64,000 nucleotides of DNA. It comes from CAZKBP01 sp964551015. GTDB lineage: Bacteria; Bacteroidota; Bacteroidia; Cytophagales; Microscillaceae. How positions within the stretch are numbered: the stretch's first letter is position 1; each line of letters starts with the position of its first letter. Of the stretch, positions 25,092 to 33,398 are shown in pieces. Below the pieces are notes generated by a model. That model was given only the letters and a program-made list of their open reading frames with translations, was not told the origin of the DNA and did no database searches. The stretch lies in assembly GCA_964551015.1 (NCBI GenBank), contig CAZKBP010000023.1, forward strand, positions 1 to 64,000. The letters run 5' to 3'. Made by a program: the position numbers and the translations under genes.

Positions 25092-27215
25092 ATGACTAAG
25101 CTATCTCAATTAAAAGACATTCAGCGTTTGGGGCTGCCTGTGCCTCGCTTTCAGGGCTTAACTTATGAGCAATTCCGACAGTTGAAAGTCAAGGTTAGGC
25201 TCAAAGATCATCTGAGCTTGCGTTTTCCCGTGAGCGTAAGATCTGCTTACAGTGCCGAAGATGGAGAAGAAAAATCCTACGCGGGAGCTTTCCAAACGAT
25301 CTTGAACGTAGCGAACGACGCCGCCCTTCACGAAGCCATTCAGGAAGTATTTGCCTCTTATCCTGAAACAGCAGGGCAATCGCTGATCGTGCAGGAAATG
25401 GTAGAAGCCGAATACAGTGGAGTACTCTTTGCTTACCGACAGGGCGTATGGAAATGCGAGTGGACGGAGGGAATGGGCGAGCAACTGGTATCGGCTCGGG
25501 TTAATCCAGAGCCACTGCTCTTACCCAAATTTAGCAAAAGCGACCTAAGCTGGAGTGCTTGGTATCGTTTTTGGGAGCCTTGGGCAAAACAAGCCGCTCG
25601 TCGAGGACTCGAGAGGGCTTTAATTCGTCTTTCTTATCACACACAAAAATTAATAGCTTATTATCAAGCCCAAGCCCAATTGGGTCTGGATATAGAGTTT
25701 GCCGTGCGTGGTTCGCAAGTTTATTTCCTGCAAGCTCGCCCGATTACTACTGCTTCCGACCAAGAAGAAGTGCTCACCTCAGCCAATCACAAAGAAATTT
25801 TGCCACCCCAGCCTTCTCACTACATGACCTCCTTGATTAGCGATTGTAGCCGAGATTTATTCGCCTATTACCAAGGTTTAGATTCCAGCTTAGCCCCCAG
25901 AAATTTTATTATCAGTTCAGGTGAAATGCCCTGGATCAATTTATCCGCACTCTTGGACGTGATGCTACACTGGGGTTTGCCGACCAGTTTGGTCTGTGAT
26001 TCGGTAGGTGCAGAGGATTTTTATCGGGTAAAAATAAGACCGTATAGAGCTTTGACCAAGCTTAAAGTTTTCTGGAAAGTGTTTTGGGCACAGCAAAATG
26101 CAATCCGAGATGTGCGTGAATGGTTGGAGGAAATGCACCACTATTTAGAAGCTCGCCAGCAAGCTCGCTGGCAATTATGGTCTGAAGAGCCTGAGCAGGC
26201 TCTCGAAGAGCATTGGGACGATCTGCGCAAATGGTACATTGAATTGGTCACCCACATGCAAAACTTAACTGGCTCAATGTCAGGCCCCTTGAAACTAGCC
26301 CAGACTTTTGGCTGGCTACAAAGCTTGGCTACCCAACTGAGCGAAAGTACACGCTATTTAGAAGCCTATCGAGGCTTTCTGCAAGGAAGAATGAGTCAAG
26401 AAGATTTTTTGAAAAATTATGGACATCGGGGCTTTTATGAGTCGGATATTGGCCAAAAACGTTTTTATGAATACACGCATCAAGACTGGGAAGCATTGAA
26501 AGCCACTGTACCTACTAACCCAAATGATACGAATGAACATACCAATAAGCGCCCTCACTTTTTGCAAAAGCTTTTGCTAGCTCCTTTGATAAAGATCATT
26601 CATCTGAGAGAACGCATTCGTCATGAAGCCATGAAAATGCTTTGGATGCTTCGGCAAGAGATACAAATGAATTTTCAGAGAAAAGTTGATAATAAGACGG
26701 CCAATTTTGCTGATTATGATTATCAAGATTTGAGAAGTTTCTTCAACCACGAAATCTCTCAGGAAGAGCTAGGCCAAATTTCTTATCCAGAACCCAGTGG
26801 CTGGGATATGAATACGTTCTTGGCGAGTGCCTCGGGAAAGCGTACGCTACTCACTGCCTCGCAAGATACCAACACTCAAGATCAAGGAATAGCCACGGGT
26901 CTTGGCATTTATCCCGGAAAGCGCAGAGGGCAAGTGTGGCGCGTACACCAAGCCGACTTGGTGCATTTGCAAAAGCCTGATTTTGAGCATACTATACTAG
27001 TAGCTGACTCACTTGACCCGGGTTGGGTTCCTTATTTCTTGCAAGTAGAGGGGGTTATTTCTTACGTTGGCGGTTTACTCTCTCACGCTTCAATTGTGCT
27101 CAGAGAATCAGCCATCCCGGCCATTACTCAGATTCCAAATTATTTAGAGCTTCATACAGGAGATTGGATTGAGATGGACGGAGGTAGGGGAGAAGTAAGG
27201 AAAATTAAAGATTAA
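25092..27215 (+). CDS. PEP-synthase-like phosphotransferase of unknown substrate
   Basis: A 707-residue protein with the parts of the PEP synthase/rifampin-phosphotransferase group. Residues about 10-220 form an ATP-grasp PPDK N-terminal domain: V-R-S-A-Y-S-A-E-D with the Y-A-G-A-F-Q-T loop, and the closing L-Q-A-R-P-I-T. Residues about 225-590 are a helical middle region. The C-terminal swivelling domain (about 600-707) carries G-G-L-L-S-H-A-S with the phospho-accepting His665. There is no C-terminal PEP/pyruvate TIM barrel, which separates it from true PEP synthase and resembles rifampin phosphotransferase, but it is shorter (about 865 there). The substrate is unknown; the coupled hydrolase-fold gene may handle or bind it. 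Confidence 0.82.
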   Translation: MTKLSQLKDIQRLGLPVPRFQGLTYEQFRQLKVKVRLKDHLSLRFPVSVRSAYSAEDGEEKSYAGAFQTILNVANDAALHEAIQEVFASYPETAGQSLIVQEMVEAEYSGVLFAYRQGVWKCEWTEGMGEQLVSARVNPEPLLLPKFSKSDLSWSAWYRFWEPWAKQAARRGLERALIRLSYHTQKLIAYYQAQAQLGLDIEFAVRGSQVYFLQARPITTASDQEEVLTSANHKEILPPQPSHYMTSLISDCSRDLFAYYQGLDSSLAPRNFIISSGEMPWINLSALLDVMLHWGLPTSLVCDSVGAEDFYRVKIRPYRALTKLKVFWKVFWAQQNAIRDVREWLEEMHHYLEARQQARWQLWSEEPEQALEEHWDDLRKWYIELVTHMQNLTGSMSGPLKLAQTFGWLQSLATQLSESTRYLEAYRGFLQGRMSQEDFLKNYGHRGFYESDIGQKRFYEYTHQDWEALKATVPTNPNDTNEHTNKRPHFLQKLLLAPLIKIIHLRERIRHEAMKMLWMLRQEIQMNFQRKVDNKTANFADYDYQDLRSFFNHEISQEELGQISYPEPSGWDMNTFLASASGKRTLLTASQDTNTQDQGIATGLGIYPGKRRGQVWRVHQADLVHLQKPDFEHTILVADSLDPGWVPYFLQVEGVISYVGGLLSHASIVLRESAIPAITQIPNYLELHTGDWIEMDGGRGEVRKIKD

Positions 27216-27266
27216 AAGATAATAAAATCTAACTGCCAAGCTTGCAATCTATAAATTTGTAACTTC

Positions 27267-28187
27267 TTACATTCTCCCCAAGCGCATTTTCATACCATTG
27301 GGCATTTCATAGAGCAATTCTTGGCACTGGGGAATCAGTGCTTTGATCATATCCATCCAATTGCTTGTATTTAATTGATCTTGATGCGCAACTAGTACCG
27401 GGATGATGCGTTTCACGTGTTTCTTGTAATAGAGCCGAAAGGCTTGTACTTCTTCATTTTCTTTTTGGAAGAGCTCCATAAAAACCAGCTCCGTATCCAC
27501 GTGGTAGCTCAGTCGCAAGCAGTAATCCGTATTTTGGCAATACTCAGCCATCGCCTGGGGAGAAACGTGCATTTCTTCTGCAAAGAGTTGCTCGATTTCA
27601 TCCACCTCCCAGCCTGCTTGCCTAAATTCATTAACAAAATATTGTCTTGCCTCGAGTTCGTTGGGGTCTAAATCTGCTTGGCTCAGGCTTTCTCCTCGGT
27701 AGTGGAGTGCCTGCAAAGCTTCCATTTCTTCTTGAATCAGTTTTTGAAAATCTTCATCTTCACGATATGCCTCGAAATCCTCCTCGCTTTGAGCTGCTTC
27801 GGCGTAGCTGGGGTTATTTTGGAAACATTCAGAGAGTGTCTGAAGCATGGCTTCCTTTTCTTGTAGCAGAGCGTGTACAGCGGCTTTCCAGAAGAGTGGC
27901 TCGGCAGTATCATTCTCAGCTTCGCTAATTTTTTGTTCATAGATTTCTAGAGCTTTTTGCAGATAAGGAATCGCCTCTTCTCTGGGTTTGATTTGCAGCA
28001 AAGCAGCGCCTGCGCTGTGCCAGCCTCTGGGATAATCTTGCTGAAAATCAAGGGCTTTGATGTGTGCTTGGGCAGCTTTTTCGGGTTCTCCTTTTTGTTT
28101 GTAATCAATTCCTAAATGATAGAAATGTGCGAAGTCGGGATGAAATTTTTGCATGGATTCCTGCTTCTGTTTGATGATTTTTGTCAA
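27267..28187 (-). CDS. TPR-repeat protein
   Basis: A 306-residue soluble protein. The first 110 residues contain about three tetratricopeptide repeats (for example A-H-F-Y-H-L-G-I-D-Y-K-Q-K-G-E-P-E-K-A and G-W-H-S-A-G-A-A-L-L-Q-I), which mediate protein contacts. The rest is acidic, glutamate- and glutamine-rich, helical and without recognisable family. No signal peptide. ATG 28187 is used, but the Met twelve codons later directly before K-F-H-P-D would also be sensible. It is convergent with the phosphotransferase gene, 51 bases apart. The partner is unknown. Confidence 0.75.
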   Translation of the reverse strand: MTKIIKQKQESMQKFHPDFAHFYHLGIDYKQKGEPEKAAQAHIKALDFQQDYPRGWHSAGAALLQIKPREEAIPYLQKALEIYEQKISEAENDTAEPLFWKAAVHALLQEKEAMLQTLSECFQNNPSYAEAAQSEEDFEAYREDEDFQKLIQEEMEALQALHYRGESLSQADLDPNELEARQYFVNEFRQAGWEVDEIEQLFAEEMHVSPQAMAEYCQNTDYCLRLSYHVDTELVFMELFQKENEEVQAFRLYYKKHVKRIIPVLVAHQDQLNTSNWMDMIKALIPQCQELLYEMPNGMKMRLGRM

Positions 28188-28680
28188 AAATTTGTTCTCT
28201 AATGAGAGACGCTAAAGTTTTCAAAATCAGCGAATAACTTGAGAGTCTCTGCGCAAATGGGCTAGGAAGTAAACAAATTGTTTTACTTTTGTAAAAGTCT
28301 GACGGATTGCTTTACATGTTGAGAAATTTTCTAAAGTTTGCATTTGGCAAAAGCCCTCTTTCGGAGCTTGATTTTACTGATTTTTCCAATCATAATTTAG
28401 ATTGTGCTTTTAAAAATCTGTTTCACCAGAATCTGAGACGAAGCTTTTTCGCGAACCAATTACAACTTCAGATAAATTCATAGAAGAAACCAGACCAGAG
28501 CGATTCGTCTAGCTACTATCTAGGATGGTAGCTTAGGGAAGTATTTCTCGTGCTTACTAGCTCTATTTCAAAGATAAGTTATAAAAATACTTCTATGAAT
28601 AATTAATAATCTTTTAATGACCTTGCGATTCATACTATTCAATAAATTGCTATCTTTCCCTTAATACGAAGCTCGGCAGT
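28188..28680. other. 493-base intergenic stretch
   Basis: Divergent interval between the TPR gene and the PHP phosphatase gene. It holds one small ORF on the plus strand, 28316-28483 (55 codons), listed separately with low confidence. No clear promoter consensus, terminator or repeat array is visible; the stretch is AT-rich. Confidence 0.4.
28316..28483 (+). CDS. Possible 55-residue small ORF
   Basis: ATG-initiated ORF beginning M-L-R-N-F-L-K-F-A-F-G-K and ending Q-L-Q-I-N-S before TAG. The composition (Phe, Asn, Leu, with charged residues) is protein-like and the ORF fills about a third of an otherwise empty 493-base interval. No family is recognised, and an ORF of this size is expected by chance in such a stretch. 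It might also be the worn end of a larger gene. Confidence 0.2.
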   Translation: MLRNFLKFAFGKSPLSELDFTDFSNHNLDCAFKNLFHQNLRRSFFANQLQLQINS

Positions 28681-29547
28681 ATGTTTTGGACCAATTACCA
28701 TAGCCATTGTATCTATTGTGATGGCACAGACCAAATGGAAGCTTATATTCATGAAGCCATCAGCCAAAAAATAAAAGTATATGGATTTTCTAGCCACGCC
28801 CCTCTGACTTTCCCCACCGATTGGGCCATGAAATACGACAAAGTGTCCCAATACCTGGAAGAGGCTGATTACTTGAAGCAAAAATTTAGTGATTTGCTTC
28901 AAATTTATGTGGGCATGGAAGTCGATTATCTGCCCGGAGTGACTGGGCCGGGGAGTAGTTTTATCCAAAGCTTGAAGCTAGACTATACCATTGGCTCTAT
29001 TCACTTTGTAGACCGATTTGAAGACGGAACCCCTTGGGAAATAGACGGAAAGACCTCACAGTTTAAATTGGGTTTGGAAGAAATTTTTGGTGGAAATATC
29101 AAAAAAGCAATCAAAAGATATTACGAACTGACCAGAGCCATGGTAGAAAGCCAAAGGCCAAATATCGTAGGGCATTTGGACAAAATCAAGATTCATAATC
29201 GCAAGAAAAGCTTTTTTGACGAAAATGAAAGTTGGTATCAAAAAGAAATTATCAAAACGCTCAAAAGCATCGCTCAGTCAGGTAGTATCTTGGAAGTAAA
29301 TACAAGAGGAATTTACAAGAAAAAAAGTAGCGAACCCTACCCGAGCTACTGGATATTAGAAAAAGCCCACGAGCTGGAAATTCCCATTACCATCAGCTCA
29401 GATGCACACCATCCTTCTGAAATCACACAATATTTTCAAGAAATTACCGAAAAATTGCTCAAAATTGGCTACCAAGAAGTAAGTTTGCTACTAGATGGAC
29501 AATGGCAAAGCCGCAAGCTCACCAAACAAGGGCTTGATCTCTCGTGA
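28681..29547 (+). CDS. PHP-family phosphatase, HisJ-like histidinol-phosphatase
   Basis: A 288-residue metal-dependent phosphoesterase of the PHP fold. The first metal motif H-S-H at residues 7-9 (N-Y-H-S-H), G-F-S-S-H-A-P near 36, G-M-E-V-D-Y near 79, G-S-I-H-F near 103, and the final S-S-D-A-H-H-P near 240 give the full set of ligands. The order fits the HisJ/HisK type of histidinol-phosphatase, the penultimate-but-one step of histidine synthesis. No other his gene is nearby, so the substrate is by family only. A close relative acting on another phosphate ester is possible. Confidence 0.85.
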   Translation: MFWTNYHSHCIYCDGTDQMEAYIHEAISQKIKVYGFSSHAPLTFPTDWAMKYDKVSQYLEEADYLKQKFSDLLQIYVGMEVDYLPGVTGPGSSFIQSLKLDYTIGSIHFVDRFEDGTPWEIDGKTSQFKLGLEEIFGGNIKKAIKRYYELTRAMVESQRPNIVGHLDKIKIHNRKKSFFDENESWYQKEIIKTLKSIAQSGSILEVNTRGIYKKKSSEPYPSYWILEKAHELEIPITISSDAHHPSEITQYFQEITEKLLKIGYQEVSLLLDGQWQSRKLTKQGLDLS

Positions 29548-29861
29548 TTAGCCTTCTTGGTAAAGATCACCCAAGACAAAAGCAAACGGCAAGCCTTCCA
29601 TTTACATAAAACTTCAGACAAGCTTACAGAAAATTTTCGCTGTAAACGCGAACCAACATCTCATCTGACACCATAGCCGAAAAATTTGTATCAAAATTGT
29701 ACGGTAAATACTACAACTTGGATAATGTAGATCTGATCCTCCCTAGCAGTTTGATGGTTTCCGCAAACATAAATACGGAAGCTCCTATGTTATCCAAATG
29801 GTAGATAGCCCCCTTGGAGAAAGGCAATACCCCCGAACTACTGAATAACCCAAGCGAGATC
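29548..29861. other. Leader region of the histidine kinase gene with inverted repeats
   Basis: In this 314-base interval TTGGATAA (29718-29725) can pair with TTATCCAA (29790-29797), and TTCCG (29759-29763) with CGGAA (29776-29780) nests inside. The frame of the next gene is open from 29814, but its signal peptide starts at 29862. No promoter consensus was identified with confidence. Confidence 0.3.
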
Positions 29862-31571
29862 ATGAAGAGGCTGGTCATTTTTATTATTTTATTTACAGCT
29901 CTGTATCAAGAGAGCAAAGCTCAATGCTACAAGATTGATAGTCTAAGAAGTGTGCTAGTGGTATGGACCAAGAGAGACACAAACCGGGTGAACACGCTTA
30001 ACTTGCTGGCTAAAGAATACCTGAAGGATTTGAGACCGAAAAATGCTGAATATTTTGGCCAACAAGCGCTGGTTTTGGCAGAAAGTATCGATCACCTCAA
30101 AGGGATGGCAGACGCACATATGATTCTAGGGGAAGCTTACTTTACTAATCCCCTGAAACGAGATGATGAATCTATCCAGAATTATCTGCAAGGCCTTGAA
30201 ATATACCAAAAAATCAACCTGAAGCCACAAGAAGCACAGGCTCTGGAGACCATCGGAGATTATTATTACGAACTTTCCTACCTCAAAAAAGAGTATTACC
30301 AAAGAGCACTTGATTATTATTTGCAATTTTTTGCCTTATCCAAACAATTAGAAGACCCTCCCACCCAGATGCGCGCTTGTATCGTGATCGCCCAACTCTA
30401 CGCGCAAATAGGGGAAGATAAAGCCAGTCGAAAATATTTTCTGAGAGCCGTGAATCTCAAAAAACAGGTGGAAGATGATCAACTAGATGATCCGCATCTT
30501 TTCTCGAAGGCGGAGCGTTTTTACCAATTACAAATAGAGAATCAAAAACTCTATAACTACACGCTCATCGGTGGCCTAGCCGTGATGTTGGTGTTAATCT
30601 CGCTCTTGACGATTCTCGTGGTGCAAAAACAGCGATCAAATCGGGTTTTAACCCACCAAAAAGAGCAAATACAAAGGCAAAGAGACGATATACAAGTCAA
30701 GAATAGAGAACTGGAGTTTCAGACCGAAGAAATTTTAGCTCAAAAAGATCAACTAGCCCTGCAAAATCAAAAAATACGAGAAGCCCAAGACGAAGTAGAG
30801 GCCGCTAATGAAAACCTCCGTACGATGAACCACCGACTGGAAGAACTCGTCCAAGAGAGAACCCAAGACCTCGTAAAAGCTAACCAAGCGCTCACGGTGG
30901 CCAATGAAGAACTCGATACCGTTATCTATCGTGCCTCTCATGACTTTCGAGGGCCTGTAACCACCTTGGTAGGACTCTCACAATTGGCTTACCTACAAAT
31001 AGAACCCGAACATGTGGCTTATGAACTTTTTACCAAAATAGAAAATACCGCGCGTAAAATGGACGGCATGCTCGAGAAGCTACATCAGGTAAGCTATCTC
31101 TTGGGTAAGAACATGGAGGAGCAAATGATCGAGCTGGGAACAATCATTGAAGAGGTAAAAGTCAATCTGAAAGAGTCTATCGAGAATAGCCAGATGCAAT
31201 TCCGCGTAGAGGTAGAACCTGCTACTTTTTTATATTCAGATCGGGAACTTGTACTTGCAGTTCTAGAAAATCTCATTGAGAATGCAATCCAGTTCCGCAA
31301 TCCAGAAGTTTCTATCACGCCTACCGTTGAGATTCAAGTGAGTAACTCAGTAGCCACCATTCAACTAGAATTTAAGGACAATGGAGTCGGTATACCACCT
31401 GAATTTCAGGATAAAATCTTTGATATGTTCTTCCGGGGTTCCGAAGTTTCCAAAGGAAATGGATTGGGACTTTACGTGGTACGCAAAGCTTTGGAGAGAA
31501 TTGGAGCCCAAGTAGAAATAGCCAGCGAAGTAAACCAATACACGAGTTTTAAAATACACTTCCCAAAGTAA
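29862..31571 (+). CDS. TPR-containing sensor histidine kinase
   Basis: About 569 residues from ATG 29862, chosen because it opens a signal peptide (V-I-F-I-I-L-F-T-A-L-Y ... K-A-Q). The periplasmic part (about 25-225) contains TPR-like repeats, typical of Bacteroidota kinases sensing through TPR domains. One membrane helix follows (L-I-G-G-L-A-V-M-L-V-L-I-S-L-L at about 235-255), then a coiled coil to about 350. The H-box A-S-H-D-F-R-G-P has His360; the N-box E-N-L-I-E-N-A-I and G-boxes D-N-G-V-G-I-P and G-L-G-L-Y close the ATPase domain. No response regulator gene is adjacent, so the partner is elsewhere. Confidence 0.9.
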   Translation: MKRLVIFIILFTALYQESKAQCYKIDSLRSVLVVWTKRDTNRVNTLNLLAKEYLKDLRPKNAEYFGQQALVLAESIDHLKGMADAHMILGEAYFTNPLKRDDESIQNYLQGLEIYQKINLKPQEAQALETIGDYYYELSYLKKEYYQRALDYYLQFFALSKQLEDPPTQMRACIVIAQLYAQIGEDKASRKYFLRAVNLKKQVEDDQLDDPHLFSKAERFYQLQIENQKLYNYTLIGGLAVMLVLISLLTILVVQKQRSNRVLTHQKEQIQRQRDDIQVKNRELEFQTEEILAQKDQLALQNQKIREAQDEVEAANENLRTMNHRLEELVQERTQDLVKANQALTVANEELDTVIYRASHDFRGPVTTLVGLSQLAYLQIEPEHVAYELFTKIENTARKMDGMLEKLHQVSYLLGKNMEEQMIELGTIIEEVKVNLKESIENSQMQFRVEVEPATFLYSDRELVLAVLENLIENAIQFRNPEVSITPTVEIQVSNSVATIQLEFKDNGVGIPPEFQDKIFDMFFRGSEVSKGNGLGLYVVRKALERIGAQVEIASEVNQYTSFKIHFPK

Positions 31572-31678
31572 AATTGGTAACCATTTTATCCAAGAATTCA
31601 AATCTGTCCTGCCAAGTTTATGCAACCCAGGGGCGCATACACAAGAAAGATGGCAATTACGTGAAAGAAGAATTGTTT

Positions 31679-31713
31679 TTTGCTTCACTTTTTAGATATC
31701 ATGATTATATTTG
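31679..31713 (+). promoter_or_regulatory. Promoter before the orphan gene at 31852
   Basis: TTTG (31679-31682), a 23-base spacer and TATATTTG (31706-31713), matching the Bacteroidota consensus with a spacer at the long end. It lies 138 bases before the chosen start codon and after the kinase gene, so the orphan gene has its own transcription. Confidence 0.55.
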
Positions 31714-31851
31714 TCTTGACAAGACAACAAAGACCAACTTAAACTGCTTTAAGTGGTGATTTGTAAGCAAAACATTCTTCGACAGGTAGAAATCTGCCTT
31801 CGTCTACGGATAGAATTTCTGGAAGTTAATCAAGCTTTAACCAATCATACG

Positions 31852-32655
31852 ATGGCACGCAAACATCAGGTTTTTCTCATCACACATAACATTTACAAGG
31901 AAATGCGGAATTGGCTCCGCTCCTACGACCCCAAAAAATACAAACCACTTCGTCTCCAATTAGACGTAGAATCTAAGGTAGCTTATGAATTCTCGGAAAT
32001 GGAAACCTTCTTTGGTTTGGAAGATACAACCGTATTGGTCTACCATCATCAATGGCTCTATGGAGCTACGGCACTGGGAGTAGTGTACGATGCGTTGAAT
32101 TTCGGGAGGCATGTACCCGGAGAGCGCAATATTTTACATCCTGAGCATTACAAATTCAATGGCATCAAGAATCTCTCAAAGTTCAATATGTTTCTGGAGT
32201 GTACCAAGTCTCTTCTTTCCCTAAGGAACAATTCGGAAGTCATTAAAAAAATTGGAGGTCGGGGAGGCTTCGAGCGTTTTGCACTCTTGAATCTGGATAA
32301 ACCCGAAGTGCGTCATCAATTTGATAGCCACCCCAATGATGATGGAATTTCTATTGTAGATATTATTCGCAAAAAATACTGCTTTATTGATCTACCCAAT
32401 TCTCAAACCAAGCACGAAAAAAAATATACGCCCCTCTCTGCCCTTGAGTATTATGACTGCTACTACAAAACCAAAAAAGAAGACCTTGACGAAAAAACCA
32501 AACAGGATCGTACCGAGATTGAGATCAAAGCATTGCTGGATGGCAACATTAAGAGAACGAATGAGGTGAAAAAACTTTTCAAGCATTTTAAAGTATTTAG
32601 CAAGGCGGAACTGACCAAAATCTTTCCCCAAATGGAAGAAAAACTGCAGGGATGA
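31852..32655 (+). CDS. Hypothetical protein, no recognised family
   Basis: About 267 residues from ATG 31852 (M-A-R-K-H-Q-V-F). The frame is open upstream to 31753 with GTG codons, but the ATG is followed by a conventional beta strand and the extension is poor in structure. The protein is soluble, basic, and ends in a lysine/glutamate-rich helical part (about 200-267). The stretch K-K-Y-K-P-L-R-L-Q-L-D-V near residue 25-36 and the many Tyr/His residues give no motif I can assign. It has its own promoter and no operon partner. Possibly a lineage-specific protein. Confidence 0.6.
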   Translation: MARKHQVFLITHNIYKEMRNWLRSYDPKKYKPLRLQLDVESKVAYEFSEMETFFGLEDTTVLVYHHQWLYGATALGVVYDALNFGRHVPGERNILHPEHYKFNGIKNLSKFNMFLECTKSLLSLRNNSEVIKKIGGRGGFERFALLNLDKPEVRHQFDSHPNDDGISIVDIIRKKYCFIDLPNSQTKHEKKYTPLSALEYYDCYYKTKKEDLDEKTKQDRTEIEIKALLDGNIKRTNEVKKLFKHFKVFSKAELTKIFPQMEEKLQG

Positions 32656-32847
32656 AGGTGATGAGGAGTGAGAAGGTAGAAGTCTGGCCATCGCATCATT
32701 TTAGTCTCTTTGAAAATTTAGTGTCTGAACAGCAGTAGTTTCATTTGCATGGATAGAGATTTTAAGATATACTTCTGATCTCCTAAATTTAAGCTTCTAT
32801 CTTCTCAAAAAAACCTGATTTTCTTTACTAATTTTCCCAAAAATTAT

Positions 32848-32855
32848 TATTTTTG
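32848..32855 (+). promoter_or_regulatory. -7 element of the tRNA-His promoter
   Basis: TATTTTTG matches TAnnTTTG exactly and ends 16 bases before the tRNA. A TTTA lies about 20 bases upstream in the -33 position. Confidence 0.6.
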
Positions 32856-32870
32856 CATTCCTATCTTCAT

Positions 32871-32946
32871 GGCGGATGTAGTTCAGTTGGTTAGAACGCC
32901 TGATTGTGGTTCAGGAGGTCGCCGGTTCAAGTCCGGTCATTCGCCC
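32871..32946 (+). tRNA. tRNA-His (anticodon GTG)
   Basis: A full cloverleaf: an eight-base-pair acceptor stem GGCGGATG/CATTCGCC including the extra G at -1 typical of histidine tRNA, the D-arm TAGTTCAGTTGGTTAGAAC, the anticodon GTG at 32906-32908 in GATTGTGGTTC, and the T-arm GGTTCAAGTCC. CCA is not encoded. A T-run follows at once. Confidence 0.95.
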
Positions 32947-33054
32947 TTTTTATTCCTTTCTCTTTTCTCAATGTTATTATTTCTTAAACTTAGGACTAGT
33001 TTATCGTAGTTTTCTAGCATCTTTGCGCCGCAAAAATTATTCATTTCAAGGCGT

Positions 33055-33342
33055 ATGATGAACACAACTCAAATCATCGTGGATTTATTAGGTTGGGCGG
33101 GCTCCTTATTAGGCATTGCTGCTTATTGGCTCAATAGTCAGGGTAAAATTCAAGCACAGGCTTTTAGCTACCAGTTCATGAATGTACTGGCAGGTTTATT
33201 CTTGATTATCAATACCTTTTACTACGGGGCTTATCCCTCTTGTACGGTCAATTTGCTGTGGGTTTTTATCGGTAGTTTTTACTTGATAAAAACCAATAAG
33301 CTCTTTCTCAAAGTTAATGCAAAAAGACCAAGAGGAGCATAG
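33055..33342 (+). CDS. Small CBU_0592-like membrane protein
   Basis: A 95-residue integral membrane protein with three hydrophobic segments (about residues 10-27, 42-58, 64-82). The pattern L-G-W-A-G-S-L-L-G-I-A-A-Y-W-L-N-S near the start, a Y-Q-x-x-N-V-L-A-G segment in the middle and N-L-L-W-V-F-I-G near the end matches the family of small conserved membrane proteins named CBU_0592, whose role is unknown. Single gene between tRNA-His and the leftward exporter gene. Confidence 0.7.
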   Translation: MMNTTQIIVDLLGWAGSLLGIAAYWLNSQGKIQAQAFSYQFMNVLAGLFLIINTFYYGAYPSCTVNLLWVFIGSFYLIKTNKLFLKVNAKRPRGA

Positions 33343-33398
33343 GCAGGAAACCTAGGGGGACTTTGCAGAAAACGAAAGAATCTCTCAATTTGCCATGA

